Shown here: piece by piece, positions 55,147 through 63,369 of the stretch
Numbering within the stretch: position 1 is the stretch's first letter
Layout: each line of letters begins with the position of its first letter
Source: Treponema sp.
Lineage (GTDB): Bacteria; Spirochaetota; Spirochaetia; Treponematales; Treponemataceae
Length of the DNA: 64,000 nt
Direction: 5' to 3'
NCBI GenBank assembly: GCA_022510905.1
Contig: JAFLSN010000001.1
Location: 62,001 to 126,000 of the forward strand
Notes under the pieces: model-generated
The model's database searches: none
What the model was told of the DNA's origin: nothing
What the model saw: the letters and a program-made list of their open reading frames with translations, nothing else
Position numbers and translations under genes: made by a program

Positions 55147-55226
55147 TCTCAACGACAAACGTGGCGCATAAAAATGGCGTAGCGCTCAGTCACCATTCAT
55201 ATTCATAATATCGTTGCAAACCGAAT

Positions 55227-55255
55227 TATATAGGATTCCAATTGTATTGTAGCAA
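55227..55255 (-). promoter_or_regulatory. metA promoter
   Basis: Minus strand -35 TTGCTA (55250-55255), 17-nt spacer, -10 TATATA (55227-55232). Confidence 0.5.
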
Positions 55256-55287
55256 AAAAAAACGCGATGTGCTATACTTGTAAAAAT

Positions 55288-56352
55288 ATGAGCATGAAAG
55301 TTGACCGTAAGGCCGCCATCAAAAAACTAAAAACGCTTGTTCTCTTTCCCAAATCAGAAGTGGAACCATTCCGCGAAAAACTGGAGTCAACATTTTCTAC
55401 TATATTCTTGCCTAACCATGTTGAAAAGCGTGAATGCAGCTACGGCGGTGTAAAATGTGACCTGCTCATGCCCGAAGTGTGCTCTTCGCGCCGTGTGATG
55501 CTGTACGTGCACGGTGGCTCGTTTGTTGGTGGCTCAAGGAACAGCTGGCGGAACTTTTGCGCATCGGTGGCACATGCCTCTTCGTGCCGTGTGGTTGTGC
55601 CGGAATTCAGGCTGGCTCCATCGCACCCTTTTCCGGCTTCCATCGAAGACCTTGAAACCGTGTTCCATGCGGTGCATGAAGAAGAAATGCAAGAAGCCAA
55701 GTCTTCATACACAACACCTCGACTTTCTGCTTCTTATGCACAGCACAATGATTCTGTTCAGATTATAATTGCCGCAGACGGAAGTGGAGCTTCGCTGGCT
55801 ATGGCCCTCCTGTTCAAACTGAATGAAACAGAACGCGCAACAGTTACAAACCTTGTTCTTTTTTCGCCATGGCTTGATTTAAGCTCTGACACACCGCTCA
55901 TTGCAAAGCGCCATGTTGCAGATGAAGTGCTTTCAGGCGATGCCATGCACCGCGCCGTTGACCTGTACACGTATGCGTCAAACATAGACAACCCTTTGGT
56001 ATCGCCGCTCAAAGCTCCTTCACAGGATTTTAAAGGCTTTCCGGAAGTGTACGTGCAAATGGGCGAAAAAGAAATTCTTCGCGCACAGGTGCTGGAACTG
56101 GTTTCAAAGCTGCGCGAAGCAAATGTGCCGTACATTCTCGATATTTGGCCTGGCATGGTTTATCTTTTTCAGATGGCAGATGAATTTCTTGCTGAATCAC
56201 ACATGGCCGTTGAACGGATGGGAACCTACATCAAGCAGCGCCGTAATGACGCTGAAAACAAATCGGAGCACGCCGAACGCGCCAAAATTCTAAAACGCAA
56301 CAACATTTCAACGGAACTGCCGCAGGCTAATCCAAAGCTCAAGGATATGTGA
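55288..56352 (+). CDS. HSL-family alpha/beta-hydrolase-fold protein with altered catalytic positions
   Basis: 354 residues. The HSL/esterase oxyanion motif HGGSF is intact (residues 75-79). The nucleophile region normally GDSAGG reads AADGSGAS: without a gap, the serine position is Gly165 (Ser166 is next to it). The catalytic acid region reads GEKEILR, and the histidine motif normally GMxHxF reads GMVYLF, Tyr for His. So it may be a non-hydrolytic family member. A TATACT box lies 9 nt before the ATG at 55288, which overlaps the upstream extension to 55267. The stop overlaps the U32 start (TGATG), so the two are coupled. Confidence 0.7.
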   Translation: MSMKVDRKAAIKKLKTLVLFPKSEVEPFREKLESTFSTIFLPNHVEKRECSYGGVKCDLLMPEVCSSRRVMLYVHGGSFVGGSRNSWRNFCASVAHASSCRVVVPEFRLAPSHPFPASIEDLETVFHAVHEEEMQEAKSSYTTPRLSASYAQHNDSVQIIIAADGSGASLAMALLFKLNETERATVTNLVLFSPWLDLSSDTPLIAKRHVADEVLSGDAMHRAVDLYTYASNIDNPLVSPLKAPSQDFKGFPEVYVQMGEKEILRAQVLELVSKLREANVPYILDIWPGMVYLFQMADEFLAESHMAVERMGTYIKQRRNDAENKSEHAERAKILKRNNISTELPQANPKLKDM

Positions 56353-57902
56353 TGGAACTGCTCGCACCCGCAGGCAATGTAGAAAAACTCCGTTTCTGTT
56401 ATGCATACGGAGCCGATGCCGCTTATATCGGGCTTAAAAATTTTTCTCTCCGTGTCAAAGCCGACAATTTTTACGAAGATGAATACAAGCAGGTGGCGGC
56501 ATTAAAAAAAGCCTTTCCCCAAAAAAAGCTGTACTGTGCGCTAAACATTTTGTTTCACAACAGCGAGCTTGACAGGCTGGTGCAGGAGCTGCCGTATTTT
56601 AAGTGCTACCCTATCGATGCATTCATCGTGCAAGATTTGGGAATCGTGCCACTTCTGCAAAAAGAATTTCCCAACGCGGCTCTTCATCTTTCTACTCAGG
56701 CAAGCTGCATAAACAGAGAGGCCGTAAAAATGTACCGTTCATTGGGATTCAGCCGTGTGGTGCTGGGACGCGAAGCAAGTCTTGCAGAAATTGCTGAAAT
56801 AAAAAATGCCGTCCCCGACATGGAACTTGAATGTTTTGTGCACGGAGCCATGTGCATTGCTTACAGCGGCCGCTGCCTTATGAGCGCCTATGTAAACGGA
56901 CGCAGCGGACAAAGCGGTTTCTGCTCGCACACCTGCCGCTGGGACTATGATGTGCTGATTGACCCCGCAGAACTGCCCGGCAAATTCCGCATACCTGATG
57001 GAAGCGCACAAAAAGAATCCTGTACCACGCAAAACGAAGCCACCTCATCACAAAGCCAAAACACTATCGGACTGCATGATGCCAATTATGCCCGCACACT
57101 TTCACAAAGCGGCGCAATGCTGCTGCGAGAACGCCAGCGTCCTGATGAATATTTTCCTGTATACGAAGGTGAACAGTTTACGGCCGTGCTTTCCTCAAAA
57201 GACCTGTGCATGGTAGAGCATCTTGCAGACTTAAAAAAAGCCGGTGTCGATTCACTTAAAATTGAAGGACGCATGAAAAGCGTTTACTATGTGGCCATAG
57301 TCACCCAAGCCTACCGCAAGGCCCTTGATGAACTAAACGGAACGCTTTTACCAGGAGAAGCCCGACCATTTGTGCAGGAACTGTACAACGTAAGCCATCG
57401 TCCGTTTTCCACCGGCTTTTTCTACAACCGCACCGAAGCTGACGTTACCACACACGGAGAAAGCCACAGCCCTTGGCAGCTCGCCGCGCTCTGCGGTTCG
57501 CGGCTCTCAGACCAGGCAATGCAGGACATTTTGCGCAAGGGAACAGAACTGCAAGAACGCCGCCATGCTGAATATTCCGCGTTAATACCCAAAGCTCAAC
57601 AAGCTTGGAATGAACGCGCGCAAACACAACCCGACCGCTATCTCCCCGCTGTACAGGAAAAAAGCGGCTGGAACATGTATCAACTTGAAGCTCTCAACAT
57701 GATTGAAGCAACCACAGAGCTCCAGCTGGTCTTGCCCGGCGTGGCATCTGTTCCATTTTTACACGAACATTTTTTGCTGGTGAACCCCGGCACTGGCGAA
57801 GTATACCGTTGGGTATGCGCCGGACATCCTTGCGTTATTTACACCGACCATGTGCTTTCCGACAGTGCCATCCTGCGTTCCCATGTGGAACAACAGCTTT
57901 GA
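56352..57902 (+). CDS. U32 family protein, probable tRNA hydroxylation protein TrhP-type
   Basis: 516 residues. LLAPAGNVEKLRFCYAYGADAAYIGLKNFSLR at the N-terminus and the family core ECFVHGAMCIAYSGRCLMS...GFCSHTCRWDY, with cysteines for an iron-sulfur cluster; IEGRMKSVYYVA follows. U32 proteins of this type (YegQ/TrhP) make 5-hydroxyuridine in tRNA; others were called collagenase-like peptidases. ATG at 56352 overlaps the previous stop; GTG at 56349 is the alternative. Confidence 0.8.
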   Translation: MELLAPAGNVEKLRFCYAYGADAAYIGLKNFSLRVKADNFYEDEYKQVAALKKAFPQKKLYCALNILFHNSELDRLVQELPYFKCYPIDAFIVQDLGIVPLLQKEFPNAALHLSTQASCINREAVKMYRSLGFSRVVLGREASLAEIAEIKNAVPDMELECFVHGAMCIAYSGRCLMSAYVNGRSGQSGFCSHTCRWDYDVLIDPAELPGKFRIPDGSAQKESCTTQNEATSSQSQNTIGLHDANYARTLSQSGAMLLRERQRPDEYFPVYEGEQFTAVLSSKDLCMVEHLADLKKAGVDSLKIEGRMKSVYYVAIVTQAYRKALDELNGTLLPGEARPFVQELYNVSHRPFSTGFFYNRTEADVTTHGESHSPWQLAALCGSRLSDQAMQDILRKGTELQERRHAEYSALIPKAQQAWNERAQTQPDRYLPAVQEKSGWNMYQLEALNMIEATTELQLVLPGVASVPFLHEHFLLVNPGTGEVYRWVCAGHPCVIYTDHVLSDSAILRSHVEQQL

Positions 57903-57924
57903 CAAAATCACAAATAATGTCATA

Positions 57925-57953
57925 TTGACTAGTGGTGCCATTCCTGCTACACT
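57925..57953 (+). promoter_or_regulatory. promoter of the carboxyltransferase gene
   Basis: -35 TTGACT (57925-57930), 17-nt spacer, -10 TACACT (57948-57953). Leader about 55 nt. Confidence 0.75.
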
Positions 57954-58012
57954 GTGCATACGGTCGTCCATAGCAGATGGCCAACGATTACGATTCAGAA
58001 GGAAGTACAATC

Positions 58013-59509
58013 ATGGCAAAGTACACGTACAATCTTGAAAAACAGCATGAAAAGGGCAAATTCCACGCAATTGAACGCATAAATGCCCTGTGCGACAAAG
58101 ATTCATTCTATGAAATCTACTCGTCGGCCCGTCACAACTGCACAAGTTTTGGCATGGACAAAAAAGAAATTCCCTACGATGGCGTGATTGTGGGCTTTGG
58201 AAAAATCAACGGAAAAAAAGTTGCCATCTACGCACAGGACTTCACCACGCAGGGCGGAAGCCTCGGAAAACTTCACGGCCAAAAAATCGCTGAACTCATG
58301 GAAAAAGCCATTGAAGCCCGCTGTCCCATCATCGGCATCAACGAATCTGGCGGGGCTCGCATTCAAGAAGGTGTCGATGCCCTTTGCGGATACGGCGATT
58401 TGTTCTACCAAAACGTGAGGGCCTCTGGTTCCGTGCCGCAAATCAGCATTATCGCAGGACAGTGCGCCGGAGGTGCCGTGTATTCCCCGGGAATCACTGA
58501 TTTTATTTTTGCGGTTGACAAAATCAGCCAGATGTTCATCACAGGCCCGAGAGTGGTAAAAAGTGTGCTCAGCATGGATATTACTGCGGAAGATTTAGGT
58601 GGAGCTGCCATTCACGCGCAAAAAAGCGGTGTGGCTCATTTCCGATGTCCTACCGAAGTTGAATGCTATGAAAAAGTACGAAAACTTCTGGACTACATTC
58701 CGCATTACTATGGCGAAGAATTGGCTGCTGCAAAATTCAAATTTGACGAGCACAAAAAGGCAAAAAAAATCGCCACTGCCCTGCCCGAAGAAAGCAAAAA
58801 AGGCTACGACATTCGCGATGTAATTGACTGCGTGATTGACGATGAAAGTTTTTTTGAAGTAATGGAAGAATTTGCGCCCATGGCCGTTGTAGGCTTTGCA
58901 AAAATTGAAGGAAAAAGCGTGGGAATTGTGGCAAACAATCCCGCAGTGTGGGGCGGTCTCCTGAACAGCGATGCATCTGACAAAATCGCGCGCTTTGTGC
59001 GCTACTGCGACAGCTTTAACGTGCCGCTAGTTACCTTTGTTGACGTGCCCGGCTTTTTGCCTGGCCCAGACGAAGAGCAGAAAGGCATTATCCGCCACGG
59101 CGCGAAAGTGATTTATGCCTACAGCGAAGCCACTGTGCCCAAAATCACGGTGATTACACGCAAGGCGTATGGTGGCGCATATATTGCCATGTGTTCCAAG
59201 CACCTTGGAGCGGATTTTGTATACGCTTGGCCCAAATCCGAGATTGCTGTAATGGGCGCAGAGGGTGCGGTAGGCATTCTCTACAACAAAGAAATGAAAG
59301 ACCCTGCCCAGGCTGCATTTGTTGCGCAGAAATTGCAGGAATACAAAGACACGATCATGACACCCACAATCGCCGCCCAGCGTGATTACATCAGCGAAAT
59401 CATCGAGCCCGAAGAAACCCGAGAGCGTGTGGTGGCAAGTCTTGATTTTCTTGCAAACAAGCAGCAGTCTGTTATTCCTGCCAAAAAACACGGAAACATT
59501 CCGCTGTAA
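58013..59509 (+). CDS. biotin-dependent acyl-CoA carboxylase/decarboxylase carboxyltransferase subunit
   Basis: 498 residues, two crotonase-fold halves. N-half oxyanion and CoA regions: GIVVGF-like DGVIVGFGKING, NESGGARIQEGVDAL, GQCAGGAVYSPGI. C-half: GFLPGPDEEQKGIIRHGAK and RKAYGGAYIAM, then PKSEIAVMGAEGAVGIL. It fits PccB or methylmalonyl-CoA decarboxylase alpha. No biotin carrier, biotin carboxylase or sodium-pump subunits are nearby, so the direction of reaction is open. AAGGA precedes 58013; an in-frame ATG at 57977 is less likely. Confidence 0.85.
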   Translation: MAKYTYNLEKQHEKGKFHAIERINALCDKDSFYEIYSSARHNCTSFGMDKKEIPYDGVIVGFGKINGKKVAIYAQDFTTQGGSLGKLHGQKIAELMEKAIEARCPIIGINESGGARIQEGVDALCGYGDLFYQNVRASGSVPQISIIAGQCAGGAVYSPGITDFIFAVDKISQMFITGPRVVKSVLSMDITAEDLGGAAIHAQKSGVAHFRCPTEVECYEKVRKLLDYIPHYYGEELAAAKFKFDEHKKAKKIATALPEESKKGYDIRDVIDCVIDDESFFEVMEEFAPMAVVGFAKIEGKSVGIVANNPAVWGGLLNSDASDKIARFVRYCDSFNVPLVTFVDVPGFLPGPDEEQKGIIRHGAKVIYAYSEATVPKITVITRKAYGGAYIAMCSKHLGADFVYAWPKSEIAVMGAEGAVGILYNKEMKDPAQAAFVAQKLQEYKDTIMTPTIAAQRDYISEIIEPEETRERVVASLDFLANKQQSVIPAKKHGNIPL

Positions 59510-59611
59510 AAACAAGCGGCACAGGTTCTGGCCTCCCGTGCAAGCGGAATCTGCCAGACCTGCCTTAAAACATGCCTCGATGAAATAAAAGCATCAAGGC
59601 ATGCCGTGCAC

Positions 59612-59810
59612 AATCAACACACCCAAACGCAGAATCAAGGTTTCACCCCGTTAAGCATGGATATGATTTTTCTGAAACTTGATAACTAAGCAGGAACAAA
59701 GAAACCTTTAGATTTTGCCGGGTGCCTTGTTCTTGTAAGGTATTGCAGCAAAGCTTCAAACCAGGGGCTGGCTTCACAGAAGCACGGTATGTACCTTTTC
59801 CGCACGAATC
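59612..59810 (+). repeat. intergenic repeat, copy E (longest form)
   Basis: Left part AATCAACACACCCAAACGCA, core GAATCAAGGT, about 125 nt interior (TTGATAACT, AAGAAACCTTTAG, TTTTGCCGGGTGCC shared with copy D), second core GAAGCACGGT, right part ATGTACCTTTTCCGCACGAA. Upstream of htrA, same orientation. Confidence 0.8.
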
Positions 59811-59899
59811 ACAAACGGACGGTCTGCGCAATCCGTATATATTTTTTCTATAACAACATTTTCTTAAAATAACTGTAACACTTTGCGCAAGAAATTCAT

Positions 59900-59947
59900 T
59901 ATACTTGTAAACGAGGTGAATTCAAAAAATGCATTTTTCATTCACCT
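59900..59947 (+). promoter_or_regulatory. htrA -10 box and leader inverted repeat
   Basis: TATACT (59900-59905) is a good -10 but has no clear -35, so an activator or an alternative sigma factor may be needed. Right after it, AGGTGAA (59914-59920) pairs with TTCACCT (59941-59947), enclosing self-complementary AAAAATGCATTTTT. Confidence 0.5.
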
Positions 59948-59994
59948 TACAAAACAGCACAACATCCTGTATACAAGGAGGATTTATTATCAGT

Positions 59995-61512
59995 ATGAAA
60001 ACATGGACAAAAAAATTGATAGGCACCGTTGCGGTGGCAGCCTTTTCATTTGGTATCCTGGCGCTTTCTTGCAAAGCCCACAATGGTTCAGCAAACGTGG
60101 CATTTGCCCAAACTGCAAAAAATGCGGCAGGCACAGCTGTATCGATTCCACAAAACGCACTTTCGGTTGCAGAGTCATTGCAGACCACATTCCGCGCAAT
60201 CAGCACAGGCGTACTTCCGGCTGTAGTTGAAGTTGATGTCACATCAACACAGAAAGTGCAGACTTATAATCCGTTTGATGATTTTCCGTTCTTTTTTGGC
60301 CGCCCGCGGAGAAACGAAAAAAACAAGGATGATGATGACCGCAACACCCGCGAGTACACACAGCAGGGACTTGGCTCAGGCGTGATTGTCCGGCGCAACG
60401 GCAAAACCGTGTATGTGCTTACAAACAACCATGTGGCCGGAGATGCCACCACTATAAAAATCAAGCTCAATGATGAGCGTGAATTTGATGCCAAACTTGT
60501 CGGGGCAGATGAACGCATGGACATTGCACTTGTGTCATTTGAAACGGACGACAATTCAATTACAATCGCAAAGCTGGGTGACAGCAGTGCCGTGCAGCAG
60601 GGTGACATATGTCTTGCACTGGGCAGCCCGCTAGGTTATTTTGCCTCGGTCACACAGGGCATTGTAAGCGCCACAGGCAGAAGTGGCGGCAAAATCGGCT
60701 CTATCAGCGACTTTATCCAGACGGACGCGGCAATCAACCAGGGCAATTCTGGTGGTCCGCTTGTAAACATCTACGGCGAAGTGATTGGAATCAATACATG
60801 GATTGCATCGCAGTCTGGCGGCAGCCAGGGGCTTGGCTTTGCCATTCCCATCAACAACATCAAAACTGCCATTGACCAGTTTATCGAAAAAGGCCGTATC
60901 GCATATGGCTGGCTCGGTGTTCAGCTGGTTGAAATAAAAGATGAATACAAGACAGAGCTGGGCGTTGGCGCTTCAACACAGGGCGCATTTGCAAGCGAAA
61001 TCTTTATCGACAGTCCTGCAGTAAAAGGTGGTATACAGGCGGGCGACTTTATCATCGCAATAAATGGCCGGGCTGTAAAAGATGTTGACCAGCTTGTGCG
61101 CGAAGTAGGAAATCTTCCTGCCGGCGAAAAAACAGTCTTTACTGTGCTGCGCGGAAAAAACAAGCTTGACATTACTGTAACTATTGAAGAACGCACCAAG
61201 GACGTGGCTTCAAATAACAGCAAACTGTGGCCAGGCTTCATCGCTTCTCCTTTGAGTGATGATGCACGAAAACAGCTAAAACTTGACAATAATGTCAAAG
61301 GTGTTATTGTAACCAATGTGCAGGAAAAGTCTCCAGCAGCCGCTCTTAGACTGCAAAATGGAGATGTTATCACAGCCGTAAACAACAAAAAGGTCGAAAA
61401 TGTTGAAGAATTTTATGCTGCGCTTGACATCACGCGCAACAATGAAATCTGGTTCGATGTATACAACGATGGCCACACCATCAGCACCAGCCATTACAAA
61501 TTGCAAAAATAG
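59995..61512 (+). CDS. HtrA/DegP-type serine protease, lipoprotein
   Basis: 505 residues. Signal peptide with lipobox LALS-C near residue 26, trypsin-like domain with His in TNNHVAGDA (about 145), Asp in DERMDIALV (about 175), Ser in NQGNSGGPLVN (about 251), then two PDZ domains (SPAVKGGIQAGDFIIAINGRAV and EKSPAAALRLQNGDVITAVN). Periplasmic protein quality control. The open frame reaches 59929, but AAGGAGG points to a later start; ATG 59995 gives a normal lipoprotein signal although spacing is 13 nt. Confidence 0.9.
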   Translation: MKTWTKKLIGTVAVAAFSFGILALSCKAHNGSANVAFAQTAKNAAGTAVSIPQNALSVAESLQTTFRAISTGVLPAVVEVDVTSTQKVQTYNPFDDFPFFFGRPRRNEKNKDDDDRNTREYTQQGLGSGVIVRRNGKTVYVLTNNHVAGDATTIKIKLNDEREFDAKLVGADERMDIALVSFETDDNSITIAKLGDSSAVQQGDICLALGSPLGYFASVTQGIVSATGRSGGKIGSISDFIQTDAAINQGNSGGPLVNIYGEVIGINTWIASQSGGSQGLGFAIPINNIKTAIDQFIEKGRIAYGWLGVQLVEIKDEYKTELGVGASTQGAFASEIFIDSPAVKGGIQAGDFIIAINGRAVKDVDQLVREVGNLPAGEKTVFTVLRGKNKLDITVTIEERTKDVASNNSKLWPGFIASPLSDDARKQLKLDNNVKGVIVTNVQEKSPAAALRLQNGDVITAVNNKKVENVEEFYAALDITRNNEIWFDVYNDGHTISTSHYKLQK

Positions 61513-61599
61513 TTTGTAACTATTGACACACAGCATGGTTTAGTTTTTAGATAGCGGATGAATAACAGCGCTGTCTGCTCATAGAACTCCTTTTTGTGG

Positions 61600-61636
61600 A
61601 ACAGGCCTCGGATAATACCGGGGTCTGTTTTTTTTG
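61600..61636 (+). terminator. htrA terminator
   Basis: ACAGGCCTCGG (61601-61611) and CCGGGGTCTGT (61618-61628) pair with two G-U pairs, followed by eight T. Confidence 0.85.
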
Positions 61637-61653
61637 CGATATGTGTTAGCAAA

Positions 61654-61707
61654 AATCAACACACCCAACGCATAAGCACGGTATGTACCTACCCTTTCCG
61701 CACGAAT
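61654..61707 (+). repeat. intergenic repeat, copy G (short form)
   Basis: AATCAACACACCCAACGCAT, AAGCACGGTATGTACC, TACCCTTTCCGCACGAAT. Between the htrA terminator and the mntP promoter, same orientation as mntP. Confidence 0.8.
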
Positions 61708-61750
61708 AAACTGTAACAGTCCCAGCAGGAATTAGAAAGTGCAAATTACC

Positions 61751-61780
61751 TTGACGCAACATTTTATGCACCGCTATATT
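61751..61780 (+). promoter_or_regulatory. mntP promoter, leaderless type
   Basis: -35 TTGACG (61751-61756), 18-nt spacer, -10 TATATT (61775-61780), 6 nt to the ATG at 61787. No Shine-Dalgarno and no yybP-ykoY riboswitch visible. Confidence 0.7.
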
Positions 61781-61786
61781 TTTTTT

Positions 61787-62368
61787 ATGGGAATCATAGA
61801 ACTGTTAATTATTGCAGTGGGCCTTTCCATGGATGCATTTGCGGTTTCAGTTTGCAAGGGGCTAGCGACCAGTCGTGTTTCATGGCGACATATGCTATGC
61901 GTAGGCTGCTGGTTTGGAGGTTTTCAGGCACTAATGCCATGTATTGGCTGGCTGCTAGGTTCACGGTTTCGCAACTTTATTGAGAGTGTTGACCACTGGA
62001 TTGCGTTTTTGCTTTTGGCATTTATCGGCATAAACATGATCCGCGAAGCACTTTCCGAAGCAGATGACAATTCGCAGGCAAATGATTCGTTCTCACCCAA
62101 AACCATGCTGCCGCTTGCCGTTGCAACCAGCATAGACGCGCTCGCCGTTGGAATCACATTCGGACTTTTGCTTTCAACTGTGCGGGGTATAGTTACCGCC
62201 AGCTTGTTCATTTGTTCAGTTACATTTACGTGTTCGGCCATCGGCATAAAAATCGGTGCCGCATTCGGAAGTCATTCTCAAAAAAAAGCAGAAATAACAG
62301 GAGGCATCATCCTTATAGCAATCGGCATAAAAATCCTTCTGGAACATCTGGAACTGATCAAATGGTAA
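61787..62368 (+). CDS. mntP: manganese efflux pump MntP family
   Basis: 193 residues, six membrane segments in two pseudo-repeats: VGLSMDAFAVSVCKGLA in the first and ATSIDALAVGITFG in the second, with conserved aspartates for ion binding. Exports Mn2+. A longer frame from GTG 61739 overlaps the promoter, so ATG 61787 is preferred. Convergent with the next gene. Confidence 0.88.
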   Translation: MGIIELLIIAVGLSMDAFAVSVCKGLATSRVSWRHMLCVGCWFGGFQALMPCIGWLLGSRFRNFIESVDHWIAFLLLAFIGINMIREALSEADDNSQANDSFSPKTMLPLAVATSIDALAVGITFGLLLSTVRGIVTASLFICSVTFTCSAIGIKIGAAFGSHSQKKAEITGGIILIAIGIKILLEHLELIKW

Positions 62369-62385
62369 AGCCCGTCTAAAACACA

Positions 62386-63369
62386 CTAATGAATTTTATA
62401 ATCAACATTGTCGTTTTTTAAAAACACGGTTACCGTGCAAGGCTCTTCACAAGTGTTGTCACAAAACCTTGCAATATCTTGCGCTGCCGGTGAAAGTACA
62501 TCATCGGGATTGTACGCTGTTTCAAGCACGGTTTCCGTTCCACCGTCAGCCACGCGCGAAAAAGCTCCGTGCAGGGTCACAATGTCATGCACAGCGGCAA
62601 ACAAATGGCCTTTGTTTTTTTCTTCATATTTTTCTTTTAAAAATAAAAGCTGCATTTTTTCAATGTCATGGTGATCAGCGTTTTGTGGAACAAAACCCGT
62701 TTCATATGAGCAGTTGTTACAGTGTTGCCATTCTTCAAAATCTGCAAAAAAAGATGAAGGTGAAATTTTAAGCGGACGCAAAACGGCATTGAACCAAGGC
62801 ACTGCCCGTCCGCAGGAATAAAATGTGACACATGCAAATGCCATACCCCTGGAAAAATCAATGTCTTTTGAAGAATACACACCGGTTGAACGCGGTACAA
62901 TGTCCCGTTCTATCTGTTCAAAATCAATATGGTTGGGATACAGTGTGGTGGCAAAATCAAGCCGTTCACGAAATGCCCTAAACGTGTCGCCAGGCAGGAG
63001 CGCCCAGTCCATGTCAAAACCGAACACAATACCAGCCCGGTTCAAGAGCGCTGCCTTTGATGCATAACGTTTTTTGTCAAACAGAAGCGTACCGTTTCGT
63101 TCCAAGGCAGTGAGCGGAATTTCTATGGAGCACCAAACTTGCGCAGCTTTTTCTACCACTTGCGGGTCAATACATGAAACATCTACAGCAATCGACACAA
63201 ACAAATCAGGTGCAGTGCACGCGATACGCTCCAACAACGCACACACGGCTTTTTTATCTGCGGCGAGAGTCTTGTCATGTACGGTCAATTCCGTTACGCC
63301 ACGTGCATAAAATTGTGGCAACTCTGCAAACAATGATTCCAGTGAGAATTCTGTTACCAAGTTTTTCAC
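62386..63369 (-). CDS. unrecognised protein resembling a radical-SAM barrel without the Fe-S motif
   Basis: 327 residues, no signal peptide. The middle (VTELTVHDKTL..., SIEIPLTALERNGTLLFDKK, KAALLNRAGIVFGFDMDW, LPGDTFRAFRERLDFATTLYP) reads like the strands and helices of a radical-SAM TIM barrel, but no N-terminal CxxxCxxC is present. C-terminal part has HCNNCSYETG and CDNTCEEPC. It could be a degenerate radical-SAM relative or convergence. Start 63369 overlaps the asnA stop (ATGA), so it is translated with asnA. Function unknown. Confidence 0.5.
   Translation of the reverse strand: MKNLVTEFSLESLFAELPQFYARGVTELTVHDKTLAADKKAVCALLERIACTAPDLFVSIAVDVSCIDPQVVEKAAQVWCSIEIPLTALERNGTLLFDKKRYASKAALLNRAGIVFGFDMDWALLPGDTFRAFRERLDFATTLYPNHIDFEQIERDIVPRSTGVYSSKDIDFSRGMAFACVTFYSCGRAVPWFNAVLRPLKISPSSFFADFEEWQHCNNCSYETGFVPQNADHHDIEKMQLLFLKEKYEEKNKGHLFAAVHDIVTLHGAFSRVADGGTETVLETAYNPDDVLSPAAQDIARFCDNTCEEPCTVTVFLKNDNVDYKIH

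Larger units (their letters stand above)
59510..59994. other. intergenic region carboxyltransferase-htrA
   Basis: Mostly repeat copy E (59612-59810). A hairpin-like inverted sequence GCATGCC...CATGCC near 59570-59605 follows the carboxyltransferase gene. The htrA leader has the inverted repeat 59914-59947. Confidence 0.55.

Noticed and set aside
55033-55160. SAM-II riboswitch before metA
   Set aside because: A GCAAGCCAC-like segment is present, but the 5' strand that should pair with it and the pseudoknot partner are missing.
61513-61786. Manganese (yybP-ykoY) riboswitch before mntP
   Set aside because: The stretch is taken up by the htrA terminator, repeat copy G and a promoter right at the ATG; there is no leader.
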